Assembly: GCF_964355755.1 (NCBI RefSeq)
Contig: NC_092670.1
Coordinates: 26,835,795 to 26,899,794 of the forward strand
Direction: 5' to 3'
DNA from: Antedon mediterranea
Lineage: Eukaryota > Echinodermata > Crinoidea > Comatulida > Antedonidae
DNA length: 64,000 bases
Below, piece by piece: positions 33,657-45,966 of the stretch. The position numbers and the translations under genes were made by a program. How positions within the stretch are numbered: the stretch's first letter is position 1; the number at the start of each line of letters is the position of its first letter. The notes beneath the pieces are model-generated. The model searched no databases. It saw only the letters and a program-made list of their open reading frames with translations, and was not told the DNA's origin.

Positions 33657-36600
33657 GTTGGTTTATTTTTGCGTAATTACTTATTCTTGTTGTTTTTTAA
33701 TGTTATTTATTTTTATTTAAGTACTGTATAAATTTTGCCCATCATCCTGACAATAGAAAGTTTCGGAGGTTCAGTACAATCTGTGAACAGTTTTTAAGTG
33801 TTCCCCTCTTAGGGGATATGTGCATTTAGCATATCTTATTTTGAATGTTAATATTTATTATTTTTCTTTCTTCTTATATATTTGTACTTGTTGTATTTGT
33901 ACTGGCACACTAAAAAAAGGGGAAAATGAAATTGAATGGGTCTGCACTGGTGAATAAATATGCACATACAACACAGGGCTTGATTTATAATATTCAAATC
34001 TTTTCTTGTTATACTTTAATATTTGTCACAAATTGGGTACATTTGATAATGGTGGTCACAGTCCTCATTTAACCAAACAAATTACCACACACAATAAACC
34101 GGGTGCTGGTCAACTTTAGATTTTATTGTTAAGTTTGTCAGTCTAGTCTCGAGACTCCCTCGAAAACCCCCAAAAACGGTTTATTTCAGCCCATCTCACC
34201 AATGATCTAAATTTTGTCAAAACATAGTGGAAAAAAATGAAAACTGACAAAATATCGGTCCGAAAGGTCATGTCAGATCCCCTTAAAGTCACCCCTTCAC
34301 GTTAATTTCAACCCACGTCAAATCAGTAAAAACATAGTAGTATATATTGACAGGCAGCCCAGAGAAATTTGGTTAGATGAACTAGGTACCAATATCTGAC
34401 TATTTAAGTGGGTTGGGGGTCACTTGAAGTCAATGAAAATGGGAGTCTGCCAGGTACCACCTGCTGCGTCTAGACCGGGGGACCCCGAAAGGTGCTAAAA
34501 AATCGGCATCAAATAGATAGAGATTCCCGCTAATTTTACCACTATGGGATGCATATTGTATCCTTATACTAATATTACCACCGACAGACATTTTGTCTGC
34601 TGCAATAGGCCCGCCAGACCCCCCGAGGGAAGGCCTAAGAATGGGGATAGGCTAGTGAGGAACCACTCAAAATTAGGGTGTCACCAAACCTAAGATCACG
34701 AAACCTAAGACCCAATTAGACCTAAGATTACAAATTCTAAGATATACTACAGCTTAAAAACAATTGTTTATCTAAACACAATTTTAAACATAGTAGGTTT
34801 CATTTAGCTTTTTACCATAAATTTAATTAAATACTTAGCACAAACAGAAATAAACTCATAATATTTTCGCCCGTTGAGTAAATATATACCTTTGTTTCAC
34901 TACAAACTGGACAGTTTGTTTGTTGATATATATTTACTCCATTGTGCTGGTTTCAGGGGTCGGCACCTGCATTGTATTTTGACTCCAAATTAATTTAACT
35001 AACTTTATTCTGAATACCAACACCTTAGAATTATGCCTCAAAAGTACTTTTATGAAAGAGATTCACATAAAAAGTAACAAATAAATACTTGGTATTATTT
35101 ATAAATAAAAGTTGGTGATTTTACAGACGTGTTCCTTGCACACTTTAGCATACTCAACTTTCAATATTTTCGTTTCTATGGAGCGCCAAAAGAGCAACAA
35201 TAATACACATAGAACATAAATTTCAATATGTTATAGCTCCTCAGAATGAAAAGAGATACTCATGATTAAAACTTTTTCTGGTAGCTGTTGAATTGTAGAT
35301 ACAAATTCATGTACAAATTTTGCACATCAGATGTTGTGACGTCATATGGCCAGTTGAATTGTAAAAGTTGTATTTTCATATTTTGCGTCATAGGTCATGA
35401 CATTTAAAAGAGCGCGCATCCATATTCTACGTATTCAAATTTCTTCAACACCTTAATATGTTGTTGCTCAGATAATTCCCTTCCGAAATTGCTATCTACG
35501 TACTTCATTTTGATGACATTATCATGTTAAAAATTGGATTAAAAGATGGGTCTCGTAATTTCATCTATTCTGCACTGTATATAGTATGTATACTGTGTGT
35601 ATACTTAGACACAAAACAGAGAGCACACTAACACCATCATCTTTTCTTCAGGTCACAATGGCATAATCGTTTTTCTGTGCGCAATATTCTAACGTATGAC
35701 ATACACGTGGCATTTATCGTGGGGATAACCTAACTCATCCATAGTTTTAATAATGATATAATTTGTTTCTCAACTGACAATTTGAAGGATTTTCCTCAAA
35801 TAAGCACCTTTAACATGACTCTTTTCAGATACAATTTCTTATCTTTTTTTTCTTTTAGAAAAACGGTTGTGTGTCCAATCATAGATGTTATAAGTGATGA
35901 AAATTTTGGTTACCATGCCGGTTCAGACCAGACATATGGTGGATTTAACTGGAAACTAAATTTTAGATGGTATGGTATTCCACAACGAGAGAATGAAAGA
36001 AGGAATGGGGATCGCACATTACCTCTTAGGTATAGGAAGACTTTCATTACTATTTTGTTAAATTCTCTGCTGGTCATTAAACCAATTTGAACACTATCGA
36101 AATTGCACCATGGGAACATGTAGTGAAGCTTCTCAATAAATACCAACTGAGTGTTTTCAATGAGCCTCTCCAGTTATTGTTGTATAGTGTCATAGTAACA
36201 CAATCTAGCAATTACAAAATTTACTACTGTGTTTAACTGTGGAATAATAAGGTCTGATTTCCCTTCTATACTCACTTCAGAATGTTCTTTTTAAAAGAAA
36301 AACATAAAAACAAAAACAAAAAAAATTTTTGTGTAGACTGAAGTGCATTTTTGGGAAATTTGTCAAAAAGTTCTTGTTTCTCCTTTTTTATGTTGTCGTT
36401 GATATATATCTTCAATTTAATATTTGTTTGTTTGTCTTTAATGAGTGTTGAATGCGACGGTAATATTATGTTATTAACACATTATCCTTATTAGGTCCCC
36501 GACCATGGCTGGAGGTTTGTTTGCAATTGACAAAAACTACTTTGAAGAGTTAGGAACTTACGATTCTGGAATGGATGTGTGGGGAGGAGAAAATTTAGAA

Positions 36601-39600
36601 ATTTCTTTTAGGGTAAGTATTGTTGATTGAAATTAGAATTCTAAGATTCAGAGGCAAGAGGTAGTTACTGAATACTTGCCTTAAAACCGATTTGAATTAC
36701 ATAAACTTGATAATATATTGGAGTATAGGTTGTAAACTTTCATTTTAGAGGGAGCAAGGCACAATTCAATTCCAAACCAACATTCCTTCTTTAGAATCAC
36801 ATAACACAACATAATAGATAAATAAATATAAAATTTGCAATATTTCAAAATAAGTTGGCAATTCATGAAAGCATATCTCTATATCAAGCCTACAAGAAAA
36901 AACGAATAGGACATGGTAGGACAACAAGCTTTTGTCTTGTTTTCAGTTGTAACTGTAGAGGGAGGCAACATTAAATTCTATTTTTTTTTTCTTAGATATG
37001 GATGTGTGGTGGTGTACTTGAGATTGTAACATGCTCCCATGTTGGCCATGTATTTAGAAAGTCTACCCCTTATTCTTTTCCTGGAGGAACTGGTAAAATT
37101 ATTAATCGTAATAATCAAAGACTAGCTGAGGTGTGGATGGACCAATATAAACATTTTTATTATAAAATCAATCCAGGTACTTTGTCATTATTTTGTCAAT
37201 TTTCAGCAGATTGTTGTTGTTTTTTAATGATTCAGTAACATTTAGTATTTTTAATATTTTAGGACACAACCGGCCTAGTTTAAATTGAGATCAGTTTTTT
37301 GCAAGCACAGCCATTAGAGGGTGAATGATAGTAACACTAGTGAACCCCTATCAATATGTCTTTGTTTATATATTATCATTTGAAAGAGTATTTAGAGGGT
37401 TAGGTGTAATGTTTTAATTATTTAGTATAAGGGTATGTAAGCTTGAGATTCTTAAAAAAAAAAAAATTAATTGCTCCTTTTGTTTTATTTATTTTATGGA
37501 TTCTTTTATTTTTATGTGAAGCTCATAGAAGCTTTATGCATTATGTGCTTAAATGTCAAAATTTATTATTATTATTGTTGACCTATTTTTTTCCTCAACA
37601 CAGTTAACGTTTGTATATAAACAAATAGTTGAAAATATAAAATCATCAATTTTACATTTTCGTATTTTCTCAGGTGTTCGTAAAACAGCATATGGTGATG
37701 TTAAATTTCGACAGCAATTAAGAGATAAACTGCAATGCAAACCATTTGATTGGTACTTGGATAATGTGTACCCAGAATCACAGTTTAGATTAGATGTTGT
37801 AATGATTGGTGAGGTAAGTTTACACTAGGTATGTTCACATTCACTGATCATGATCAAACCATTATGTGAACCTAAATACCAGCATGCTCCGTGCACAGAT
37901 TGATATTTTCATATTGTGATGTGATGAACCCCACTTTCGACCGAAAGTATTAACTGATTCAGCCAAAAAAGGACAGACAATTAATTCAGCAACGAGACAG
38001 GACCAGGCCTGCGTACAATGTTCCTACATTACCGCTCTTTACCAGCTAGGCATACACAACTAAGCCTAGCTAAGCTAGGCCTAAGACATTCGACGCGAGC
38101 TACTTAGGTAGTGCATTGTTTCTCTCATCATAATTAACCATAAAACGTACATTTAAGACAAGGAATGACCTGGTTTAATGTTTTTAAATAATATATATGC
38201 ATTATTTTTACAAAACATTGAAAATTGTAGGTATAGTGTCTTTATTATTTGTATACTAATGCATGTTCAGTTTTTTGTATGCATTTTGAGAATTTTTGTT
38301 GATTGATCCATGTTTTGAAAATCCATCGTTTATAACTGCGTCCAAAGTTTGAACACTTACATGAAATTAATTCTAAATCTTTTCACTGGCAAGTCATGCG
38401 TTTACTGTTACAATTTTTTGTTGTAATTTCAGATTAGGAATGGTGAAACAAATCAATGTTTAGACAGTATGGGCCGAAAAGAGCATGATAAGATAGGGAT
38501 CTTTAAATGTCACGGCCAAGGTGGCAACCAGGTATAGTGTAGTTGTTGCACTGTGATTGTTGACTTTTTTGGTTTAAACCTGATTTTGAATTGGAGGAAA
38601 CTGATTAGTCTATGGCTCTGTACCAGTTTCTTCTTTATTTTGATGGGAATTATGTTGCAGTTATGCAGCCTAAATGCCGGTTCAGGCCGCTGCGTTTGGT
38701 AATCACCAGCCCGTGAAAATCACATACAGCCGCATGGCCCAATTCAAGTATAGATGGCCCTAGCAACCTATATCTGAATTTCAATCCAAAGCCACATAAG
38801 AGGACGCAGGGAATTTAGAGGAGGCATAGACGATTAAATCGTCTACCCCTACCAACAGTTATTTTTATAAAGATTATAGGTCAGTGGCATTGACAGCCGT
38901 CCCCATGAAATGTTTTGAGCAAATTATAAAAAATATATTAAATAATGAGACGAATGGTATGATTGATAGCAATCAATTTGCTAATAGAGCAAAAAGGGGA
39001 GTAATTGACTCAGTTATGGCACTCACGCAGAAGGTGTATGGTCACCTTGAATATCCAAATAATTATGCTAGAATATTATTTTTAGATTTTTCTTCAGCAT
39101 TCAATAAAATCCAGCCTCATTTACTTACTGATAAATTATTAAAATCAGGATTAAATCCACAATTAAACACTTGCCTAATTGGTTTAATTTCAAATAATAA
39201 AATATCCTTGTTTAATGAATAAGTTGAATCATAAACTAAATGCCAAGAAAACTAAAGAGGTTATTGTTGACTTCAGGAGGAAAAATAAAACTAATCATGT
39301 AAACATTGTAATTGATAATGAGAATGTGGAAATAGTAGATAGACACAAGTACTTGGGATTTGTGATTAATAATTGATAATGAACTAAACTGGGAAAGTAA
39401 CATTAAACAACTCCGTACTAAGGTGAATAAGAGAATGTGTACTTTGTGAAATGAAAAAGTTTAATGTTACTGTAGCTCCCATCTTATTCATATGTTTTAT
39501 TCCTCTGTTGTTCAATCAATCCATTTGTATTGTAGTATTATTTGTTTTTTTCATATCAATGTTAACAGCAAAAGTCAAATTCTAAGAATTTTAAATAAAG

Positions 39601-40834
39601 CCAGCAAAGTAATCGGTGTCGAAGTGAAATCTCTAAATGATATTTAAAATGTTTATACTTAAGAAAATTAACTCAATATACAAGACTCAACCACCCATTA
39701 CACTCCGATATTATTATTAGCAGATCAGGAAGAACTAGACTGACACAGAAAACAATTTTGACAAACCGTTTCAGATTTGTAACACTGTAAACTTTAAAGA
39801 TAGTAACATGTATTCATTTATTTATATATATATCACTTTGTATTATTGAATGATCTACTATGGTACAAAACACATCTCAAAATTGTAAAATTTTGACAAT
39901 AAAGTAGACTTTATCTTGTAATAAATCCTTTTCGTCAATTGTCTAAATTTTCTTTATTGATTTTTAATTATCTCTAGACCGGCTTTACCTTTGCAATTCG
40001 TAAGTAATCGATTGTAATCTACATTTACTCGCAATCATTATGGATACAATCCGATTACATCAGAGACCGGTAGTTTAGAAAGATATAACTTCCCTAGGGA
40101 ATTATGTTTTTTTTGGAGAGCTAGTCACATGATGCCATTTCGACCAATCATGTTCTCGCATTTACATGTAATATAGTAACCTACATCATAAAGAGTAAAT
40201 AATCCTTTTGTCATTTTTACAGTCTTGTTTGTTATTGTTTAAATATTTATTTCTTGTAGATATTTGCACTTAGCAAGACAAATGAAATAAAACATGATGA
40301 CCTGTGTTTGGATTCATCAAAGGACACTAATTATAAAGAAATCACTTTGTTTAAATGTCACGGTAAACGTGGAAATCAAGAATGGATATACAAAGAGGAT
40401 GTAAGTAAAAAGTAATGTTAAAGTGACATTTTCCTTTTGGCACTATACCTATATCTTAATAAAGGGTGAAGCATGGAGCCCTTGTCATATATGGTTACAT
40501 TTTAAATAATTAATAATTCTCAATTGCAATTCCTCAAGCAGACTTGTCCGATCATCATCTGATTGGTAGGTCATAAATGATTTGGTGTCTTCTTCCCTAG
40601 ACGGACATTGCAGTCTCAAGAAGAGTACGTCTGATTTCTATAATAAATTTTTTTTTTATTATTATTATTATTATTTATATTTTGCAGACTAAAGAGATAG
40701 TTCATCGACCTACTACACTTTGTCTTGATAAAGCACCATCTCTTAAAGACTATCCTACATTAAGCAATTGTGATGGTTCATTACACCAAACATGGAACCT
40801 TGTACAGATAGACCTTACAGCTCCTATACGATAA
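33449..40834 (+). CDS. GALNT1-like: GALNT-A: polypeptide N-acetylgalactosaminyltransferase, 3' eight exons
   Basis: Exons: 33449-33656, 35859-36029, 36495-36612, 36996-37176, 37674-37813, 38433-38531, 40260-40400, 40688-40834. All introns are GT-AG and the frame stays open to the stop, giving the last 400 residues. The enzyme adds GalNAc to Ser/Thr, the first step of mucin-type O-glycosylation, as a Golgi type II protein. Visible hallmarks: the metal-binding FLDAHCEC, the acceptor-side [21 protein letters not shown], and a C-terminal ricin-type lectin with CLD in all three repeats and a final QTW. It reads closest to vertebrate GALNT1/GALNT13 ([29 protein letters not shown]). The cytoplasmic tail, membrane anchor and first part of the catalytic domain are not found upstream. 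Confidence 0.9.
33657..35858. repeat. Intron of GALNT-A with inverted family XY copy
   Basis: 35160-35760 is an inverted copy of family XY (compare 1090-1560). The remainder is AT-rich and I see no gene in it. Confidence 0.55.
35859..36029 (+). CDS. GALNT1-like: GALNT-A exon b
   Basis: 171 bases, acceptor TCTTTTAG, donor CTTAG/gtatag. It encodes [16 protein letters not shown] and [12 protein letters not shown], then [18 protein letters not shown], the mid-catalytic segment. Confidence 0.9.
36495..36612 (+). CDS. GALNT1-like: GALNT-A exon c (WGGEN motif)
   Basis: 118 bases, acceptor CTTATTAG, donor AGG/gtaagt. It encodes [16 protein letters not shown] and [13 protein letters not shown], the Gal/GalNAc-T motif. 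Same length and phase as the GALNT-B exon at 58688-58805. Confidence 0.93.
36996..37176 (+). CDS. GALNT1-like: GALNT-A exon d
   Basis: 181 bases, acceptor TTTTCTTAG, donor CCAG/gtactt. It encodes [20 protein letters not shown] through [20 protein letters not shown] to YYKINPG. GALNT-B is split eight codons earlier here (after TDTYK), so the two genes differ in intron position. Confidence 0.92.
37674..37813 (+). CDS. GALNT1-like: GALNT-A exon e (catalytic-lectin linker)
   Basis: 140 bases, acceptor TATTTTCTCAG, donor GAG/gtaagt. It encodes [16 protein letters not shown] and [16 protein letters not shown], the end of the catalytic domain and linker. Confidence 0.9.
37921..38260. mobile_element. 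Partial TTAA-type MITE in GALNT-A intron
   Basis: Matches the right part of the MITE at 18057-18691 (CCAGCTAGGC, AGCTACTTAGGTAGTGCATT, AAACGTACATTTAAGACAAG). The left end is not recognisable. Confidence 0.5.
38433..38531 (+). CDS. GALNT1-like: GALNT-A exon f (lectin repeat alpha)
   Basis: 99 bases, acceptor AATTTCAG, donor CAG/gtatag. It encodes [16 protein letters not shown] and [13 protein letters not shown], a ricin-type repeat with an intact CLD. Confidence 0.9.
38832..39912 (+). mobile_element. CR1/Rex1-like LINE fragment in GALNT-A intron
   Basis: Reverse transcriptase pieces: [54 protein letters not shown] (frame 38884-39222), then after a deletion [16 protein letters not shown] and HKYLGFVI. 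The C-terminal part (from about 39390) is riddled with stops and is the same family as 56361-56954. It ends near AATAAAGTAGACTTTATCTTG. The YxDD box is missing. It is in the same orientation as the host gene. Confidence 0.75.
40260..40400 (+). CDS. GALNT1-like: GALNT-A exon g (lectin repeat beta)
   Basis: 141 bases, acceptor TTTCTTGTAG, donor GAT/gtaagt. It encodes [18 protein letters not shown] and [13 protein letters not shown]. Same length and phase as the GALNT-B exon at 46107-46247. Confidence 0.92.
40688..40834 (+). CDS. GALNT1-like: GALNT-A last exon (lectin repeat gamma)
   Basis: 147 bases, acceptor TTTTGCAG, stop TAA at 40832-40834. It encodes [28 protein letters not shown] and the C terminus. 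AATAAA at 40833-40838 overlaps the stop codon. The last 66 coding bases are the first unit of the downstream tandem repeat. Confidence 0.9.
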   Translation, partial: TKEIVHRPTTLCLDKAPSLKDYPTLSNCDGSLHQTWNLVQIDLTAPIR

Positions 40835-41180
40835 TAAATGTGATGGTTCATTAAACCAAACATGGAACCTTGTATGAATATACCTTACAGCTCCTATACG
40901 ATAATAAATGTGATGGTTCATTAAACCAAACATGGAACCTTGTACAGATAGACCTTTATACAGCTCCTAAACAATAATAAATCTGATGGTTCATTACACC
41001 AAACATGGAACCTTGTATGAATATACCTTACAGCTCCTATACGATAATAAATGTGATGGTTCATTACACCAAACATGGAACCTTGTATGAATATACCTTA
41101 CAGCTCCTATACAATAATAAATGTGATGGTTCATTACACCAAACATGGAACCTTGTATGAATATACCTTACAGCTCCTAT
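40769..41180 (+). repeat. 70-bp minisatellite made from the GALNT-A stop-codon region
   Basis: Six units begin at 40769, 40839, 40909, 40982, 41052 and 41122, each starting TGTGATGGTTCATTA (TCTG in the fourth). The first unit is the coding end of the gene; the other five are in the 3' UTR. Each junction carries AATAAA, so the array repeats a poly(A) signal. Unit three is 73 bases because of a small insertion. Confidence 0.92.
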
Positions 41181-41264
41181 TACACTAACAATTCATTTTA
41201 ATAATTTTTAAAATTATAAATAATTGTACACAAACTATGTGATTTCTAACCATATGTGTTTTTT

Positions 41265-41270
41265 AATAAA
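41265..41270 (+). terminator. Candidate poly(A) signal for GALNT-A beyond the array
   Basis: AATAAA in TTTTTTAATAAAAGG, 430 bases past the stop. It competes with the AATAAA copies inside the minisatellite. Confidence 0.4.
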
Positions 41271-42381
41271 AGGGATAGGTTTCAGTTTTATATTTACATG
41301 TTTTTAATGATTATATTACTTACATAGTAACATTAATTGTATTTTTTGTGACAAATTTGTTTATTTCTGTAATGTTTATATGAATTAATATTTAACAATG
41401 TGTAATGTGATATATATATATATATTTTTTTTGTAAAATGACACAATATGTTATGAATAGACTAATTAAAGTATTACTTATGCCATTTCGGATACTCAAA
41501 CATTCCCCCGTTTCAATGTGTATGAGATAAAGAATAGGCAAATTGAGCATCTCTATGTATTTATAATTTTATTCGTAATTTTCATTACATTTTTATTCAA
41601 TATCATGTTGTTAAAATTTTCAATTTTACACCACAATATTAGAAAATATTGAAATCATGTAGAGAACTAATAACATTCTAAATTCATTCTATATTTCTCA
41701 ATTAAGGTAATTTAAAAAATAATGAATTCCAAAAAAAAAATTGACAAAAAGGACACACTATTATTAAAAACAATTCTGCTCAAATGATCATGTTTGTTAT
41801 TTACAAAACTTGAAAATATGATTTCTACTATCTGTATGATTTTTGCTCACAATCTTGAGTTTATTAGATTAGATGAATCTAAAAGCATAACATCTATACA
41901 TATTCATAAGTAAATCCAATAACAAATAGCTTCTGTGATTACCCCAATTTCTAGAGCTGATTTTGTCTGTAAAATTTAATGTCTTTTTTATACTGTTCTG
42001 TTTTAAGTGTATCATAGTGCAATTGAAAAATCCACAAATAAAAAAACATAAGATTCTATCCAGTTTATTTGAACATATTTACCATTTGTTTATTATATAT
42101 TTCAGCATTGTTTAAAGTTTTATTTCTGTTAGGTTTTGTTTAATAATTACAGGTGATGGTATTTGAATGTTTAGTATTGGTGTATTAATATCCATGTCAG
42201 TATATAGTTTTATATTATTACTACTTCTTCTCACTTTGAAAATAATTAACTAATTAAAATGATATTATCTAATGGTGTTACTATGCCTTATTATTAATTT
42301 GGATTATATTTAGTATCACTATCATGAATTATCGAATAATCACTGCACAATCATATATTTTTTTGTATAAGACAAAGTATA
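41271..42381. other. Gap between convergent GALNT genes, no gene
   Basis: AT-rich sequence with a TA microsatellite near 41410-41430. No coding or RNA feature is supported. Confidence 0.5.
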
Positions 42382-42383
42382 TA

Positions 42384-43156
42384 CAGTAGAACCCCTCCTT
42401 TAGGGGAGGGGGAGGGGGAACACCTCCTATTAAGGGGATAATTTTCTGCGAAATGAGGGACAATATATGTTTTCACACTACAGCAAACCCTACTCAAGGG
42501 ACACCCATATTAAGCAGACAATGACACTTTTGAGTGTGCCAAATGGTTGATTCAACCTCTATTAAAGATGTATTGTCCCCCAAAATCATGAAAAATAAAG
42601 ATTTTTAAAATCGGACTTTGAATAGGCCATTTTGCAGTTTTAATAAAGTTGTTCACATCCATAAGAAAAAAAACGGGGGGAAAAATTATTTCACTTATAA
42701 AAGGACAAAATAAACAGTTAAATTACCCAAAAACTCATTGTCTTCCAGACAATTTTACCATTTTTTGCTTTAAATTACATTTTTCTCAGTTAAATACCCT
42801 GTAAATTGTTTTCAGACCCAATTTTTTGTGAGAGTGAATAACTATTATGTGACATTAAAATAACATATTCAACAAAAAAAGCTAAAAAAATATTTTTTTA
42901 GGAGGACAATATATCTTTAAAGGGAACATAATCATGATTCTTTCTCTGACTTGGCAGTTCATTGCTAAAGTTACAATTCTTGAGTCCAGATTAATTAGTG
43001 TTCATTTTGGTATATTTGTTTTTCCTCCTATTATTAAGGGGACAATTTTCAGTTTTTTTGTACTGAATTCGGATACTCAGAGGACATCCTAGCTATTAAA
43101 TTGACAATTGTTTGGGTCCTGAATAGAGGTTTGGGACCTTAATAGAGGTTTTACTG
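42384..43156. mobile_element. Pogo/Tigger-like MITE with TA duplication
   Basis: Starts CAGTAGAACCCCTC and ends, inverted, CAGTAAAACCTCTATTAAGG. Flanked by TA at 42382-42383 and 43157-43158. TA target sites and CAGTA-type ends are typical of pogo/Tigger elements of the Tc1/mariner superfamily. No transposase. A second MITE (42562-42920) is nested inside. Confidence 0.7.
42562..42920. mobile_element. TTAA-flanked MITE (AGATGTATTGTCCC ends), nested
   Basis: Begins TTAAAGATGTATTGTCCC and ends GGACAATATATCTTTAA. The same termini bound the copy at 46657-47184. It lies inside the pogo-like MITE. Confidence 0.7.
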
Positions 43157-43158
43157 TA

Positions 43159-45661
43159 TGTTAATTAATACATGGTTATTTTAACACAATTATTTTAGTT
43201 TGAACAGAAATTTCAAAATTACTCCAATTGTAACTGCCAGCAATGTTTTGACTCAAATAGGTACAGTTGAATGAGCAGCACTGTGAAATCAGGACGATTG
43301 CTTGATTATTTAAGATAACAATTACAATGTTTTCTTATTTTTAATATAATATATTATTTATAAAATACTTTCTGCAAGTGCCTTTCATAAATAGATACAC
43401 ACATTGATAATGTTTTATACGATGTAGTTAATTTTATGGATTTCTTTTCACTTATAAAATAGAAGTTTAGATGTGTTTGCTTTTATGTGTATTACAAAAA
43501 GACACCTTGATTTAATTAATTATTGCAAGACTGCCCTCAATGTTTTCGTATTGTTAAGAATAGTTTGTCGGTGTAAAAATGTATTTTTCAAAGAATGTGT
43601 AACTTTACATTAATACAGTAATGATTAAACTATGATTATTGAATAATAATCTACAGCATTGAATGGTTTCATCCTACAGTCATCTTATATATCATGCTGT
43701 ATTGTAGAAGTTGACCAAAATTTTCAATTTGTTTTGTCTCTTGACATTTTAGAATATTGTAAGCATGAGGAATATTACAGCTAGAATGCCTTGATGTAGA
43801 AAGTCAAGTTTGAATTTGACACAAACTTGACTTGGATTATACTTGATCATAATTGATAACTGTTCTGGTGATCATTTTACCATCTTATAAAAAAATCATG
43901 AATTAATTTATCATAGAATTACAACCATTTAATTAAATAATTATTTTCACAGTATGCCCACTTGACAATATGATTACATAGTAGGCCTATGGTCCCATGA
44001 CTGGTTCCATAGTATAGCCCATTATGTATTGTTTTTGTATTTTTTACTATTTTCATAGTATTCTCAATTGGTATATAGTTTGAACCAGCATTGACTCCAT
44101 AGTTTGACTCGCAATTTGTTCCATACTGTGATCTGAAATTGATTTCGGATAGCCCTCAATTGGTTCCATAGAATTACCCACAATTGGTTCTATAGTATGA
44201 GCCATCCCATAATTGGTTCCCTGATAATGAACCATAACTGGTTTCATAGGATGGTCCACAATCGGTTCCATAGTATGAACCACAATTGGTTACTGGTCTA
44301 AAGTTGGTTCCATAGTATAACCCACAACTGGTATCTTCTATCCACTTTGCTACACAATTCTCCATTATTCAACAAACTAAATCATTTTTATTATACATAA
44401 CACATTTACTATATTAATATTATAGTTTAAATTCTTAAATGTGTAAAAAGGTATAGTATAGGCGTGTATAACACAGAGAGTATTTATCCGTTGCCACTAA
44501 ATCAGAGCCAGTTACTGTAACTCCATCACTTATACATTCCATTCTGTACAACAATACCTAATAAATAGGATGACAAATGAGCTGTACACAGTCTGTTTAG
44601 AATTGTTCATATCCCAATCATCCCTTTCATAACTGAAAGATTCTTTCATGTAACACACTTTAGGCTACGTGACATGCAATTCATTGAATTCCATAATTCC
44701 CGATTTCAATCTCATTCATGACATTTGGCCTGATTCTTACTTTTAAAGAAATCACTGGTTTTATGGTAGGCCTAATCGTTTAAAGTAAACAGCTACTTGT
44801 ATAGAGTGACATGGTCGCTTACAGTTGTATAATTTTATCTGAAATATATTATTATTGTTTAATGAATATTGATATAGGGCGGCCTACATAACTTTGTATA
44901 GTTAATTGCAATAAAGATTGTTATATTATATGCACGTTTTTATTAAATACCGTACTTTAATATCTACATTATAAATGATTTTATTAATTGCTTTAATATA
45001 AAATTAGTAAGGCTACTTTTACTTTTTATATAATTGTTGATTGTAATTATTTTTTTTTAAATATCATTAAGCAAAGCGTATTTTGATAAGGTGATAAACT
45101 ATAATAAATGTCGGATTTGCACCGTTTTAGAATAAATGACACATCGATGGTGTTTTTAATGATATTATTGTCTTGTTTTTTCTTTACAGTATTTGCCAGA
45201 TTTAAAGAGATTTTAATATGTAATAATATAGAGCTTAGCCTAATTAACTTTGCCCGGTGATCACAATTATGATTGACTGTTTACAAAGCCGACATCCATT
45301 CACATTCAACAACAGAAAGAAAGACATCGTTCGTTTTTTTGTAACCGAACCCAAAATATTGAATAATCTGCCCAATGATAAGGAGAGAATTAGTTGATAA
45401 TGATCATAATATCTAATATGTATCTTTACTTTTGATATTAAACAATCTGTTTTATTCAATCCATAATTGTTTATTTACAGTGTTTACATTTTTAAATGAT
45501 TGAAGTAGGACACTTCAATCTCCAAATGCGGATTAAGAAAAGTTAAGTCTTTACAGATTGTGTATGAATGGAAATGCAATGTCGACCAACAGTTTCATAT
45601 TCCTAATAATACACTGTTGAAATGTTTACATAAAGTTGGGCATGAAGTGAATATCATTTAC
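43159..45661. other. Gene-poor gap, contains a degenerate minisatellite
   Basis: No gene is supported. 43998-44340 is a degenerate tandem array. The remainder is AT-rich unique-looking sequence. Confidence 0.5.
43998..44340. repeat. Degenerate minisatellite, TTGGTTCCATAGTATGA unit
   Basis: Roughly ten imperfect units built on ATTGGTTCCATAGTATGACC, spaced about 25-35 bases. The overlapping minus-strand open frames (repeating YYGT and MEP words) are by-products of the repeat. Confidence 0.7.
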
Positions 45662-45712
45662 TTTATTGAAACCGAGACTGAAAGGACTGCTTTCCTGCGA
45701 CTTTAAAAACGG

Positions 45713-45718
45713 TTTATT
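45713..45718 (-). terminator. Candidate poly(A) signal for GALNT-B
   Basis: AATAAA on the minus strand, about 57 bases past the stop; a second copy is at 45662-45667. Confidence 0.5.
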
Positions 45719-45774
45719 ATTAACATTTTGCTTTTTTGTTGTTGTGTGGTTTCTCGTCTGGTTTGGCTAGTTTC

Positions 45775-45966
45775 TCAATCAGATGTTTTACGATTCGTCA
45801 GCGATTCCCACATTCTTTCGTCTACTCCACTATCCGTAAAAATCCAACGTTGACTCTCTTTATTCTCGACACAGTCCTTAATTTTAACAAAACGTGTGGT
45901 ACTTTCTTGCGACAGCTCGATAGCGTCTAAACATCCCCGTGTAGCTGAGTTCCTTATTGTTTTTGT
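45775..45966 (-). CDS. GALNT: GALNT-B exon 10 (lectin gamma, stop)
   Basis: 192 bases, acceptor TTTTTTCCAG. It encodes [18 protein letters not shown] and ESQRWIFTD, with CLD and QRW intact, then a stop at 45775-45777. Confidence 0.9.
   Translation of the reverse strand, partial: TKTIRNSATRGCLDAIELSQESTTRFVKIKDCVENKESQRWIFTDSGVDERMWESLTNRKTSD

Noticed and set aside
40839-41180. CRISPR-like array at the 70-bp repeats
   Set aside because: Units are contiguous without spacers, and the genome is animal; it is a minisatellite.
44053-44365. Repetitive minus-strand proteins rich in YYGT and MEP words
   Set aside because: They are translations of the minisatellite and lack gene context.
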